Origin: Gnetum montanum
Lineage: Eukaryota; Streptophyta; Gnetopsida; Gnetales; Gnetaceae
Direction of reading: 5' to 3'
DNA: 64,000 bases
Assembly: GCA_015680685.1 (NCBI GenBank)
Contig: MNCI01030115.1
Location: 420,663 to 484,662, forward strand
Shown here piece by piece: positions 46,200 through 59,571 of the stretch. The notes beneath the pieces are model-generated. The model had not been told where the DNA came from, did not search any database, and saw only the letters and a program-made list of their open reading frames with translations. The position numbers and the translations under genes were made by a program. Every line of letters starts with the position of its first letter. The stretch's first letter is position 1.

Positions 46200-49074
46200 T
46201 CCTTTGATGGCATGAAGGAGGTTGAGAAGATTAGACAATCCTAGGTAGTAGTGGTTCATGAGGTTTTGAAGGACCTTCACTAGCTTCAGGTACATGTGAT
46301 GGTTGAGGTAGCTATGGTTGTTCTACTATGGCTATAGCCTCTAGTGGAAGACAAAAGACATCTATTAATGCCTTAATTTTCTCCTCCTTACTCTGGGGTC
46401 CATTCACAGTTGACATGGCATTGCCAATGTGAGCTAGAATAGGGATATCCCACAGATAGGACATTACTAGGAACAACTCTTTAACATTGAAAAAAACCAG
46501 ATAGCATTGGCATTGATTGCCTTGAATATGTTTTGCAGCTCATGGTAGTCATTCATTCTTTTGACTAGGTTATCTATAGTAGATCTCTTATCTGTGTATT
46601 TTTTCTTAAGAACCTCGAGTTTTGTGTTTGCCACCACAAGCTTTTTCTTGGTGTCCTTATGATGCTTGAACTCGGCATTGTATAACAAGTACAAGATAGC
46701 CACTTGCTTCTCCAATTCTAATCATGGACATTTAGTAATCAACATAGCGAGATTTGCATATTAGAGATTGGAAAACTTCATGTATTCTGTCATCTCCTCA
46801 ATTTGCAACTCCTTCATGTAGATTTCTACCTTATTGTAGGCATCTATCCCATCAATGATAGGTTGCCAAACTTCTCTTCCTTGTTGGAGTTGCGAGAGGA
46901 TTTTATTTACTTTTTCCTTCACCAACTGGATGTTCTTTTTACTAACTTATTTTTGTAGATCAACTTGATCTTTGTAATGATCCTTGACTCTCTTAAATTT
47001 GAGACCCTCTAATTTATAGGTAGTTACCTCTATTGAAATATTTTGGCAAAGGGCTTGGACCTCCTCCATGAAGAGGTTTCTATTTTCAACTACTAATCTC
47101 CTTAGCTCTGTGTTCACTCTAGCTAGTTGCTCCTACTATTGATAGATAAAGTCAACCAACTATTATTTATGCTCATCAGAATTTCATAGGTAATGGTTCT
47201 CTATGGTCAATTGCACATTCTCTTGGTAGGTTAGATCTAAGGCCTTCTAAATTTTGTGCTAGGTAGCCTCTACCAAGGATTGGTAGAACACCATTGTCTC
47301 CATTGTAGCCTCAACCCCTTTTAGTCTAGTGTGAAGTTATTCAAGAGCTTCATCTTTTGTCAATGTTGGGTTGAGAAATGCAGGGTCAACAATTTGGGCT
47401 CTTAATTCAACAACTTTAACAAACAAGTGTTGGTTCAACTCCTTAGCTATTTCAAGTTGCCCTTCCAAGATAATGTTTTTCCCCTTGCATTTAGCAGCTC
47501 CAACTAGGTTATAGTAATACTTTTTGAAAGATAAAAGATAATCAAAATCAATTACTTAGTTCCCACTAGTTAATCCATTAGTTCCTCATGTTGTGTTGCA
47601 CTTAATTTACCACTTATGATCCCTGCAGACATCTGCACATCTTTGTGTGTAGTGATATCTAGTACAAATGTCACAAGTACATTGAGTGTTTTAGAAATTC
47701 TATTAGCAACCACCTCTACTGCTGTCCTACCCTTGGTGCTCCATCACTAGCATTATTGCCCCATCACCTTTGTCCAAGCACACAAAGAACATGATGTTCC
47801 TAGAAATTTCTGGGAGTGGCTACTATTTTATGAGAGATACCATGAGCTCTCTAGCATAGGATTTGACCTTGTGGATAACTACATTCATTGGGACAAGAAA
47901 ATAGATCCACCTCCTCCCATCATGTTGACTATTTAGTCCACCTCATTTAGATGACTCATCACTAACTAGTACATAGATGGATCTCTACCACTAATGCTTG
48001 TTCGTTGCTCTTATTTGTTCAAGAGCCATCCTTTGTATTTGTGCAACCTTTGGGTTGTTGTAGCGATGTGCAACATAGTTTTTTGAGTGGCAAGTGGAGG
48101 TGGTAGCTACTACTTCTCTTCTTGAATGATTATTGCAAGTGTTTTTTCTTTTATCATCTCCACCTAATTAGCGATTAAAGCATGCCCGACAACATCATTT
48201 GTATAACATACTCTTACTCCCCTTAGATAAATTTTTCTAGTGAGGCATGGCAAGGGGGGTACCTTCCTTCTATGTTCATTCTCTTTCAACTACTTCTCTA
48301 TCTCTAGATAGATTAGCTATGGAAGGTTGATAGGGAATCTCCCACTCAGGGTAGCGCATGCATGAGTAGAACAGGTAGTGATCTTCTTGGGTCTCACTGT
48401 GGGGTTTAGGTGAAAGGCCACAATACTGTAGTGAATTCTTTTTTCCAATGTGAGCATGCTATACTCCTTATGGTTGAGACCATACCATTTTTGAACCCAT
48501 TCCTTTTTTATGTTGGGGGTTTGCTTGCATTAGAATCTCAACAAGATTTGTCCTAGTTTCTAGCAACCTAAGAACTTTAGCAATGGCTTGCATTGAGTAG
48601 GACACTGAGATGTCCTTGATTTTGACCGTTGAATTGGCTTGCTTATTATTCTAAAATAAGAATATCTCTCCCATGTACCACTCCCAAGTGGAAGTGATAA
48701 TTGGCCACATGGGAGAGGTCTTCAATTGATCTTGTACTTCTTTTAAGCGCTTTCTCTAGGAAGGAGCCAAACTTAACTCTTAGAGCACTATTTTTTGGGC
48801 TTGATTTGATTTGATTTAGGTGGGCTTATGTTAAGGTCACCTCAAGGTTTTCTTGCTGAGCTAGTGCCTCATCTTAGTGGAAATGTTTTGTTGCTATTTC
48901 TAGTTCTAGAATTTAACGAATAGATTCCACCTTGGCCTCTTCCCTAAGAGGACCCATGGCATGGGTTGCAAGTGGTTCTTTTTAGGCTTGTTCTTGATCC
49001 CTTCTAGTTCTTGGTCATTTTTCTCTTTGTTGAGAGGATTTTCCTTCTTGCGTGTGTTTGTCTTTTGGTGCCAT
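46200..49074 (-). pseudogene. Extra coiled-coil ORF after pol in element F
   Basis: Starts at an ATG on the minus strand (49074-49072) reading MAPKDKH and runs with many stops to about 46200. Early parts are Lys/Glu/Gln-rich; later parts carry blocks such as VKFGSFLEKALKEVQDQL, PMWPIITSTWEWYMGEIF and, near 47100-46470, long Lys/Glu/Leu heptad-like stretches (one open piece, 46715-46467, is MEKQVAILYLLYNAEFKH and on). It has the same sense as pol and sits where Athila-type elements have an env-like ORF, but I see no signal peptide or membrane segment, so it is not env by sequence. Function unknown. Confidence 0.55.
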
Positions 49075-51110
49075 CTATGGTCATAACACATCCATGGATT
49101 ATTTTATTAATTAGTTTTCATTATAAGTGTCATCGGAACTCATTGGAAGATTTTAACTTCTATAATTTGGTATTTAAATGTTGATTTCTTAATTAAAATT
49201 TTGTGGGAGTTAGAAAAATGGTGAAAAGTTTTCTATAAAAAAGGCACATTTGTGGCCCCCACAACTAAGAGCTTACCTCTATTAGCTACAAGGTTGAAGA
49301 ATTGAGTGATTTGGAGAAACGGTTAGGAAGTTATAGGCTCTAGAGGGTTCTAGGCTTTGAAAATTTGAAAACAATTCTTGGGAATTTATGAGAAAATGTA
49401 AAAATTCATATGGAGTCACACATATTTATATTAGTTTTACACTACATTGATGGGGTTGCATATATGGGGCCTCATATATGCATGGGCTCTATCAACGGGG
49501 CCCTGTTTATGGGTTTCATAAACAAAATTTTCAAATGTGAATATCTTGAAAAATACAATGAATTTTTGAATGATTTTGAAGTCCATGGAGTCCTAGAAAA
49601 GCCAAGAATAGAGGGTTTTTGAAAGCTCAAGAATTGAAAAATTTGATGGACAATGTGTGCATTAAGTAAAATATGTAAAGGAGCACATGGTTGGATGTAG
49701 AAGATGGGTGCACAAAAGATTTTGATTGCAAGAATGCCTAAGGATAAGGTGCTTAACAAATCCAACCAAAAGATATGCAAGTGGGTCCTTCCCATAGTAG
49801 GCACATGCCTTGGTTACCCTTGCATAACCTCAACCTAAGGAGTTCATGGGCCCCATAGGTGATTAATGGTTGATGGAAGTTAAGGACTAAAATCCAGAAG
49901 ATTCTACCAAAGAATTCAAGTACATCAGACAAAAACACTGAATCAAGAACATGGACATCGATTGTGAGATGAGTCATGGATAGCATAGATGGATGATAAA
50001 TAAGGTGGAATGGAATTCCAAATTGATGTCATAAGAAATCCTTTGTGTATTTGTGTTTAAATGACTTGAGAAGATCCATCCTTAGCCTAGACCAAAACCA
50101 ACCGCTTTCAATGTCTTTGCATCACCACTCTAAGACTAATCTACCTCCTCAAGACACAAGAGTGCTCCAACAAAACAACCACTACATAAATAGAGAAAAA
50201 GAGAAGCAAGAGGTGAGAGAGGGCCTTAGTTAGAGGGGACCTTTAGGCATGGGTAACATGTGTTTCTAGTTCCATAACCAGTGCTTGTAGCCCATTTATT
50301 TGTCTAAGGAATGTTCTTTGAATTTCCATCATGTTTTTTTTTATATTTTTTGTTTTATTGTTGTTTTTTTTTAATTTTTTTTATTTTTTTTCTTTTTCTA
50401 TGGGAACCACACCATGCAAAGACTTTATTCAACTTCTTGTTATCGGTTGATACAAAACAGTAAGAAGTCTATGAAAATACTCATGCACCTAAGCAAGTAG
50501 AAGAGTACAAAGAGTATAAAGTTTCCTTGAAGTCACATCATGTGCAAACCTTTGAATCCTTCCCAATTTTGGAAACTACTAAGGTCACACATCTGTTAAA
50601 AGTTTATTTAATGAAATGGACCTTAAACTTCCAAAACAAGGAAAACCATAGAGTTTGTGGATGGGTGGATGTCATGGACTCATTGCCTATTTCATGAAAA
50701 ATAAGTTGGGTCTTAGCCATTTGTACAAAAATTCAGAAATAGAAACTAGACATTAGCAAACAAAAATTAAGCACAAACCACTATTAGTAATAGCTACAAC
50801 ACCACTGTGTCCTGTTGGCACAAAACACATTTATTAACAAAAGTTAGAAAATCACACTAAAATAAAGTAAAATATATAAGAAAGTGTAAAATAATCAAGA
50901 AAGATTTAAATGTACTAATGATGGTGTAAAAAAATGATGTAAAATAGGAAGAAGTTTTAAAATCAAAAAGGTAAAATAAACAATTTACAAAGAAAAAAAT
51001 CTGTAAAACAAAAAATAGAAAAACTGAGGAGCCATGTATGTCATTAGCATGGATGACCATCTCCTCCAAGACTAAGATGGAAGGAGGAGATTCAAAAAAT
51101 TGAGTGTGAT
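49075..51110. other. Gene-free stretch of element F between extra ORF and pol
   Basis: About 2 kb with no supported gene. It holds a T-rich tract at 50330-50400 (A-rich on the sense strand of F). Short open frames at 49410-49622 and 49472-49804 overlap on opposite strands and have no recognisable content. Confidence 0.5.
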
Positions 51111-51119
51111 TACCCACCT

Positions 51120-54100
51120 TTTAAGGTATTTTTTGCATTGTCTTGCTTCATCTCATGGAAAGGCTTTATTTGTTGGACATTGACCAACTGATTTTTGTTT
51201 GGGATTTTAGGTTTTTATATCATCATGGACCAAGAATAAAAGGTCTTATTAATTATATAAGACCCTTCCCACAACATTTGGGATTTTTTTTTGAGGTATG
51301 TGTGTGGGATTCTAGTAGAGAACCTTATCTTCTTGATGAAATTTTACTTTCCATATTATAATATTGTGAAATTTGTTGAATGCCTTGTGCATCTCATTCT
51401 AAGATAGGGCTACCAATCAATTTTTGTCTAGCACATTTAGGTTGAATAGTCTTCTTTTTGTGCCAGACTTAAGTCAAGATTCAAGTTATAGGCTATTAAG
51501 AGTGTATGAAGCTCAAATTGAATTAGGAGTGTTGGAAGTTTTCTATACACTAACTCATAGGGAGAGTATCCAATAGGAAGTTTTTATGTTGATAAGTAGG
51601 CCCAAAGGGCATCATTTATTTTTGTGCTTTAGTCTCTCCTATATTTCCTAATATTTCTTATTAGAATCTTTGTCATCTCCATGTTAATCACCTTTGCTTG
51701 ACCATTGATGTGGGGGTGATTGGGTGTTGTTAACTTATGTTGAACCCCCAAGCGTTGCATGAGTTTTTGAAAAGTGGCACTTGTAAAATGGGTTCCATTG
51801 TTAGAAATTAGTGCATGTGGCATCCCAAACCTATTCACAACATTTTGTTGTACAAATTGAGTAGTAGTGGATAATGTATAGTCAATGATAACTACTGCTT
51901 TTTTCCATTTGGTATAGTAGTCAACAACAACAATTATATATGCCTTCCCATTGGACATGGGTGTGATGGAACCCATGAAATATATGCCCCATATGTTAAA
52001 GGGTTCTAGTGGTTGAATTACCTGTTGAGGACCCTCCATTTGTATTCTCATCCCACCATTGCATTGGTAGCACTCATAGGATTAGACAAATTAGTGGACA
52101 TCCCTAAGGATTATGTGCCAATACTATCCTTCTATTAGGATTTTTATGGCCATGCATCTTCTACTATAGTGGCCTCCACAACGGCCTTCATGAGCATTTT
52201 GGAGAACATGCAATTGATCTACATTAGGCACACACCAGCGAACTAGGCCATTGGTGCATACCTTGTAAAGGTATTTGTTGATTTCCATGAAGTGCTTTCC
52301 CCAATGAAGAAATTGTTGTTTCTTCTTATGGTCTAGATCTTGTGGCATCTTCTAAGTGAGAAGATAAGTGAGGATGCCATCATACCATTTTGGTTCTATG
52401 GATATTTTTTTATTCATTGCACCATTAATGAGGAGTTCATCAGGAAACAAATTAGATAGTGGGCTTTCCTCCTCTTTGTTATCTCATCATAACTAAGACA
52501 AGTGATTAGCGGTTACATTCTTAGTTCACTTTCGATCTACCATTGCAAGATTGAATTTTCTACAAGATCACTAGCCACCATATAACATGTTGGCTCACCA
52601 TTGGCTTGTTCATGAGGAAGTAGATGGCATTGTCATCACTGTGCACAAACACTTTATATCTAACCACATAGTGCTTGAATGTTTCCATAGCATTCACCAC
52701 CATCATCAATTCTTTCTCCATAGTGGTGTAATTCACTTATATATCCACAATGCTTTAACCTATGTAGTGGATGTAATATGGACATTTCTTATTGTCCAAT
52801 TATGTAAGCACAACTTCCAAGGCATAATTAGATGTATCTATCATGATATGGAATGATTTGGACTAGTCAGGTGCTCATAGAATTGGAGTCTTTATGAGCT
52901 TTTATTTGAGGCTTTGGAATGCATTTTCACATTTCTTAGTTCAAATGAAGAGAGCATATTTCTTTGTTAGCTTGACCAATGGTTTCAAGATCTTATAGAA
53001 ATTCTCTTTGAATCATTGGTAGTAACCAGTGTGTTCAAGAAATGGTCAAACATCTTTGACAATTTCTAGTTGAAGGGTGATTCCTTGGATGATTCTTATC
53101 TTTTCAAGCTCTACTTCAATCCTTTCCTATAAAATATGATGCCCCAATACAATGCCCTCTTGGACCATGAGATGGCTCTTTTGCCAATTGAGTTGTAGAT
53201 TTATTTCTATGCATCTTTTTAGTACTTGTTCAAGGTGGTCCAAGGCTTGCTTGAATGTAGCATCATAAGTGGAGAAGTCATCCATGAATATTTCCATTTT
53301 TCTACCTATTTGATACTAAAAGCTATGTAAGACTAGACGTTGAAAAGTGGAAGGAGAATTTCACAAACCAAAAGGCATATTGCAATATGAAAAGATCCAC
53401 CAAGGACTTATGAATGTTATTTTGGCTTGATCTTCTAGTGAAATTTGGATTTGGTTATAGCCACTATAACCATCTAGAAAACTATAATAGCAATGCCCAT
53501 ATATGGTGTTCAACACTTGATCAATGAATGATAGTGGAAAATGATCTTTGAATGTTGCCATGTTTAATAGCTTGAAGTTGATACAAACTCATCATTTACC
53601 ATCTCTCTTTAGTACTATCATGAATGAGCTAACCAACTCACTATTTGAAATGGGATAAATGAACCTTTCTTTAAGGAGTTGCTCAATCTCCTCTTTGATA
53701 ATTTGCTTCAATTTTGGGTTCAACCACTATTATGGTTACCTCCTTGGGTTCACAGATGGATTAGTGTAAATGTGATGTTGGCATATCCATGGAGAAATTA
53801 TAGGGAGTTTTGGATATGACTAAGTAAAGGTTGTTGGCCATTTTTTAATCACTTTCAATAGTTTTGGTTTTTTCCCAAGAGCAAGTTTGGCATTGAGTAT
53901 GACCAGCTTTCCATTTTTCAAGAATGCATATTCTAAGCTAGCAAATAGAGTTTTCAACTCTAGGGGTTCCTATTTAAGATATTCAAGGATATTCAAATCT
54001 TCTCAATTAATATCAACATTTTCATCATTACAGAGTTGGTGATGAACTTTCTCTAGTTCATTCATGCCTACAACATAAGCGCATGTCAGGCTCTCAATGG

Positions 54101-54813
54101 GTTCCATGCACATTGTACTATTGTCAGAATCAATGACCAACCATTGGGTGTCCTCTTATTTTTTGGCTACTTTGTATAGAAAAATTTGAATATTTTCCTC
54201 ATGTGCACACTGATTTATTACAAAAATAAATTCTCATTTCATGAACTAGATTTTTTGCATGCAATTGCACCTTGTATCACTGTACGCAATGCATGGAACT
54301 CATCTCTTCTTGATCTTTTTAAATGCAGTTTCCTTTAGTATATTTTTTCATCAAAAATGCTTAACCATGTCCTTCCTTAATGATTGGGAATTCCCCCTTA
54401 TAGTTCTAAACCTTGGTTACTATGAAATTGGCAAGATAAGACCACCCACAGATAGTGGTGATAATGTCTTCGACTAGTTCCAATAGAATAGTGATAGATT
54501 GGTCTACAAATTCTAATCTAATACTACTCTTCTTAAGAGGTGGCAAGTTCCATGTAGCATATATCTCATGAGGTATCAAGTCCACATTGGAACTTGAATC
54601 AAGAAGAGCTTTACATGGTTCATTTCTAGCAATTTGTAAATAGATGAGGGGACTATTAGGATTAGCTAATTTCCTAAGAAGGTTGCAAGCCCATATCCAA
54701 TCAGATACAACATGGGTGAGCATAATAGTATGGATTTTGGGTGGCATTTGGTTTGAAGGGGACCTAATGGAATGGTTTGTAGTGGTTGAGGTAGGAGTAG
54801 GATGCCCAGCCAC
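51120..54813 (-). pseudogene. pol: Protease, RT, RNase H and integrase of element F
   Basis: In sense order from 54813: protease with ALLDSSSNVDLIP (DSG changed to DSS); RT with FLDGYSGYNQI and CNMPFGL (53561-53361) and FMDDFS (about 53275-53290); RNase H with YTTMEKELMMVVNAMETF (about 52720-52660); integrase zinc site HEGRCGGHY..CYQC (52210-52070); integrase core 52051-51629. All three catalytic acids of the core are changed: WGIYFMGS (Asp to Tyr), SNNGTHF (Asp to Asn), NGQAKV (Glu to Lys). The tail VNVQQIKPFHE ends near 51150. Many stops and frameshifts are present. The enzyme set would copy and insert the element but is dead. Confidence 0.88.
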
Positions 54814-56901
54814 CTAAGTTTGTGAAGGCATAGTAGGGCTATTAATTCAAAAGAATGGTCTTTTACAAGTATGAGATTCTGAACCCCTTGGTTGATGAAC
54901 TAGTTGTAGATTGACGACCCTAGTAACATTACATCACTATGGCTAGGCTAGAAGTTCACCTTGCATGGATGGAGCATATGGTAGTTGCATTGAGGGTGGA
55001 GGAATAGGTGCAAAAATAGAAGGAGAAAAAGAATAAAATGTGGTATCCCTTCTAAAATATGGAAAATGAGATCTATAGTATTTGGAAGGGTGGTAGTGAT
55101 ATGGGAAATGATAGACATTGCTAGAAGAGTCACATGGAGATAGGGGTTGCTAAAGATAATACCCATATGGATTTGGTTTCCTATAAGGGTATTGTTGCCT
55201 TGGTGGTGGCATCTCCCACAATTGTGGTTGGTGCCATTATTGATATTTCTCATACAGTTGTGGTGGCATTTCACTTGGATAATGTTATTATTTACCACTT
55301 AGTGCCATTGTTGACATTGCTTGTATGATTTCTCTCTTGATTCTTTAGTGATTTTTAGAGTAGTTTGGAGTTTTTCATCCAACAAATCCCACATTTCATC
55401 CACCTTGGCTGAGATTTTAGATAGATTTTTGGATCGACAAGGTCTTCCTATTTACCACCTCATCAAGTGATGATTCCTCCTCACTATCATAAAATTACAC
55501 CTCCCTCTTTTTGATGGAAGGATCCTTGTTGTATTCCTTTGCACTTTCACATTTCCTTAACTCTCCTTCTTCTTTTTCTACCTACTCAATTAGCCATTGA
55601 ATTTCATGGGCTCTAAGTTCTGATAGTTTCCCTTTGATATAGATCCCAAGAGTTTTCCTCATTTTTGATATAAGTCCATCTATGATATGGCAAAGTCATT
55701 TTCGTTGAGAATAACCATGGCTAAGGCATCGATGTATGAGAGAATAGTATTTGCCCATGGTGGCATTCAAGGATTCATGATTTCCTTGCTTCCATCCTTG
55801 GATTTTCCTTTTCAAATTAGACACTTTGGACTATGTCTGATACTTATCATTAAATAACTCTAGCATTATACTCTACTTGTGGATGGCTTCTGGCTCCAAA
55901 GATTGGTACCAAATTTTTGCTTCCTTGATGAGTGTCTTGGGAAATAGCTTTAGTTTTTGCCAATCATTTTCAATATTTTGTGTTTGTGGATTAGAATTAT
56001 ATCCCACCTAAAATCTAGGAATATTATTCATATCAAGTTATCTAATCGAACTATCTTTCACATGCTTGGTTGAAAGTTTTATAACCTTTGTAATATTCAA
56101 CATGCTTCAAGTTGCTAGCAAAGGCTCATCATCATCATTATGTTGATGATGTCCTCTACTACCCCTTTAGTCATGGTGGGCCTAACAATTATCATTATTT
56201 TCCTACTATTCACCTCTATCACAGTTGTTCTTTCTATGGTGTTTATTAAAACCAGAAGAGGAAGAAAAAGATGTTGATGAAGAGGGCAAAGAGGGAGGAG
56301 GATTTCCACCACCATGGTGTTTGCCAACTTCTCTTTAGTTGTCATGGTCATGTTCATCAATTTTCTTATCCTCTTAATACTTGTTTGAGCCCCTACCTTG
56401 ACTACCATTCTTACATAAACTTGGATTATTAATAGTGAAGTGTAGAGTTAGTGCCACACCCCCATCACCACTAACAAGGGATGGAGAATCTTCATGTTGA
56501 GAGCCCCTAGAGGAAGGGTTCTTATTTTCATCTTGGTTAAGAAAGAATAAGAGATTGGCTAATCGTTTCCCCTTCACAAACTCATGGTTCTTCTCTTGGT
56601 GTTGATCTCTCATGCATTGTGTTTTAGTGGGATGGTAGTGCCAATAGTCATAATCATGCACAACATATTGCTCTTGAAGATCTTAGATGCCCAGCCTTCT
56701 AAGAGCTTAAAGAAACATCACAAGCATGGATCAATTAGGAGGCATTATAATGTTACCTTCCATATCACACCATCATAGTTGTTCATCTTGATGTAAGGTG
56801 AAGGTGAAGTTAGACACATACTCATCTATATGAGTATACACCACCTTGCATTCTTGAGGAATTGGTAGTTTAGTATCATCACATCTATGAGAAGAAGACA
56901 T
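54814..56901 (-). pseudogene. gag: Decayed gag of element F
   Basis: Likely start ATG at 56901-56899 (MSSSHRCDD). The conserved gag core lies near 55990-55600 on the minus strand: DWQKLKLFPKTLI, AKIWYQSLEPEAI and LNATMGKYYSLIHRCLSHG, the helical block of retrotransposon gag proteins. Charged stretches precede and follow. No clear zinc knuckle was found. Many stops are present. Confidence 0.7.
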
Positions 56902-57026
56902 ATTGCAATACAAATAGGATATCAATGTGATTATGTGATTATATTATTTGTGAAAATGATTTTTAAACTTAACAATGTTAATGATTTTCACTAAAACTAG
57001 ATAGCACACATTTCAACAAAAAGAGT

Positions 57027-57043
57027 CATTGACAATGACACCA
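57027..57043 (-). other. Primer-binding site of element F, tRNA-Asp type, decayed
   Basis: The minus strand reads TGGTGTCATTGTCAATG one base inside the 5' LTR. The standard plant tRNA-Asp site is TGGCGCCGTTGCCGGGG; nearly all differences are C to T or G to A, the signature of cytosine deamination. Confidence 0.7.
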
Positions 57044-57044
57044 A

Positions 57045-57953
57045 TGATGTGTGGTCAAGATACCCCTACATACAACCATACGAATCATGAAGCATTCATG
57101 TGCAATTCAGTCAAATTACATAGACTCTATGTCTCTTGATACACTAGTCTTCTAGGAAGTAAACTTTGTCCTAATAGTCATTCATTCCTAATTACACTTG
57201 TGATGCGCAAAGGTATGGTTAAGTGTAATCGAGCATCTAATTTTTATTATTTTATGTTTTATGTTCTTAGTGCTTGAAATAGAGAAATGAAGTAATTTAA
57301 TAACTAATTTAATTTAACTAACTAAATAATCTCTAACTACTCCTAACACAAGCATCTAGTCCCACTTTTCGTACATGTTCTAAACCCACGTATCCACTAG
57401 TGGGATTACTAGGTACTATGCTACTAGGTGAACCTAGAAATAATGTTGCTAGGATTACCAAGCAAGTACATGTTTATGCTTGAGGAAATTGTACTTATGT
57501 GTGTAATCTATTTAGGTTAATTAATTAACTAATCACTTGAGGTCTAATTTATCTTAATTAATTACATAATTAATGAAAATAATAAATGCATAAATGAATC
57601 ATTAATCTATTCCAAGTGCTACAAGGTTTGATCAAGAGGCTCATCTTTATTGCCCTTTACACTAGTGTGTTTAGGTACAACAATGCTTGAATAAAGATCT
57701 ATACACTTTTTGACTCCTACTACAGGCACTTAGAGAAATATTCTAACTCTTAATTGATAAACTACAAGATCTATGCTACAACTATGACTTGACATCCCAT
57801 AAATGTAGCTAGTGAGCATGTATTTGCCTCATAGATGTAGCAAATGCTATGTCGATGTGATTCCATCAATGGAGCAACACCATGTAGACAGGCTCATGTT
57901 AATGAGGCCATGTCAATGGGGGCCAATCAATGTGACACAATGATGATTCATCA
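57045..57953 (-). repeat. 5' LTR of element F (right)
   Basis: 909 bp, plus strand TGATGTGTGG to ATTCATCA. It lacks about 31 bp that include the TATA box of the other LTR. Confidence 0.92.
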
Positions 57954-57958
57954 ATGTT
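57954..57958 (-). repeat. Target-site duplication of element F, right copy
   Basis: ATGTT on the plus strand, identical to 45076-45080. Confidence 0.9.
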
Positions 57959-58344
57959 GATGAGAAGGATCCTTGAATTTGATTAATTAAGCCCTCTCAA
58001 AAAACAAAAATTTTAAACAAGGAATAACTAAATAATAAAAGGAAATAAAACTTTATTCTTTCTCAAAAGAAATATAATACATTGCAAAATGAAAGTAACA
58101 TAATTCCAAGTAAGGATAACCAATCAATCAAACCCTCACTCTACTCTTATAATACAAGAAGAACCATCAAAAGAATAATCACACAAGTTCAATATTTAAG
58201 AGTATCTCTTACTCAAGCTTTCAAGCTTGCAATATGCCAATTGATGTATGGTACATTTGTTTAGATTTTTTTCATTTTTATAGCCTTTTAAATGATGTTT
58301 TCCTTTGGCCTATTAGTATTCCATTTAAAAATAGTATTATTTCT
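57959..58344. other. Gap between elements F and E
   Basis: AT-rich sequence in which I see nothing identifiable. Confidence 0.5.
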
Positions 58345-59514
58345 TGATCTTTGGGTATGTTAAAACCTTGGAAAATGAAGAATGTGAAAAATGTATTTGT
58401 ATAGTTTTGTAGGGCTAAGAAAGAACATGACAAGAGTACAATCATGAGCTTCGAAGTGACAAGATGAGATTGTGACAATGAGAGTTGAGTTGGAAAAACA
58501 AGATCTAAGTTAAGATGAGAGCTAGGATGAGAAAATGAGAATTGGGATGTAAAAATCATAGCTAGGATGAGAAAATAAGAGCTAGGATGCTGATTTGAGA
58601 TGACACAAAGTCTCAATTATAAAATGAACTCTACAAGCTAAAAGAAGGTATTTTGAGATCTACTGAGACATCCCAAATATCAAAGAAATATCCTAGATTT
58701 CAAAGTGTAGTTGTAGAATAGATGTCTCAAATTGATAGTAGATGTCCCAATTGTTGTTGGGATGTCCTAGCTAGGATTTCCCAAGAATGATTTCCCAATT
58801 TTCCATGGAACATCCCACTTGAATATAGTCTATTTACAGATAGAAATCCCAAGCATGAATGGGACATTCCAACTAGCCATTTCTTAGTCATTGCATGAAT
58901 TCCTAGGATGATTTGGAAAGTAAAAGGCTATAAAACAAAGTGGAATTCTTGGAAAACATACAAGCACTATTCATTGATTAATCCCATTATTATATAAGTA
59001 AATTTTCTTTATTCCTCATTTTTCCATTGTTTATGTACTATTTTATGTGTTTCTAAGTGAAAGGAATTCATAAAGTGAGTTACATTTTCTCCTTTGTTAT
59101 TTTTCTTTTATTGTAGCCCTAAAAGGTTAATGTGCTTCTTCCGAGAAGGCATATTGTAAGATTGTTGAAACCTTGAGGGGTTGAGTGTGTTTCTAGCATG
59201 AAAACACTTACATATTTGTAAAGGTTTTGGGATCCTTAAAATCAGATTTTGAGCTTGTTTGGACCTTGTGAGGTTGAGTGTGTCTGTAATGAAAAAATAG
59301 TCCAAGTAAAGCTCAAACATTATAAAGGTTGTGATGTTCTTTAAACCACTTTTTAAAGTCATAAAGTCTAGAGATGTGTAAGGATTCTACCATTTGAGTG
59401 TGTATGTATCCAAGTTGGGAAATCATATAAATTTTTTTATGATTTTGATTGTCTTTGTTGTTTGATTTGGGGAACTTATTCAACCCCGCCCCCTTTCTAA
59501 GTTCTTAGTCCTCA
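58345..59514 (+). repeat. 5' LTR of element E
   Basis: About 1,170 bp, from TGATCTTTGGG to CTCA. It is full of GATGTCCCA/TGGGACATC-type words (58660-58880), with TATA at 58928-58936. The end CCCCGCCCCCTTTC..CTCA before the primer site is typical of copia LTRs. Confidence 0.78.
58928..58936 (+). promoter_or_regulatory. TATA box of LTR E
   Basis: CTATAAAAC, just downstream of the GATGTCCCA-word cluster. Confidence 0.6.
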
Positions 59515-59516
59515 AG

Positions 59517-59528
59517 TGGTGTCAAAGC
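59517..59528 (+). other. Primer-binding site of element E, initiator-Met type
   Basis: TGGTGTCAAAGC against the standard TGGTATCAGAGC, two bases after the LTR end. Confidence 0.75.
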
Positions 59529-59571
59529 TTCGTACTCTTAATTTTGGAGCTTAACATCTCCAAATTGAATG

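Larger units (their letters stand above)
45081..57953 (-). mobile_element. Element F: Ty3/gypsy retrotransposon on the minus strand
   Basis: 12,873 bp between LTRs of 913 bp (45081-45993) and 909 bp (57045-57953), with duplication ATGTT. Read on the minus strand: 5' LTR, a decayed tRNA-Asp-type primer site, gag, protease, RT, RNase H, integrase, then about 5 kb holding an extra coiled-coil ORF, and the 3' LTR. RT blocks such as IFMDDFS and NWQKSHLMVQEGIVLGH resemble the Athila group, and an extra ORF after pol fits that, but I place it only as non-chromoviral gypsy. The LTRs and all genes are heavily mutated. Confidence 0.9.

Noticed and set aside
49410-49804. 70- and 110-codon opposite-strand frames in F
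   Set aside because: They overlap each other and lack any recognisable content.
50330-50400. Poly(T) tract as the tail of a LINE or processed gene inserted in reverse
   Set aside because: No retrocopy body or target duplication is visible beside it; it may be simple low-complexity sequence of F.
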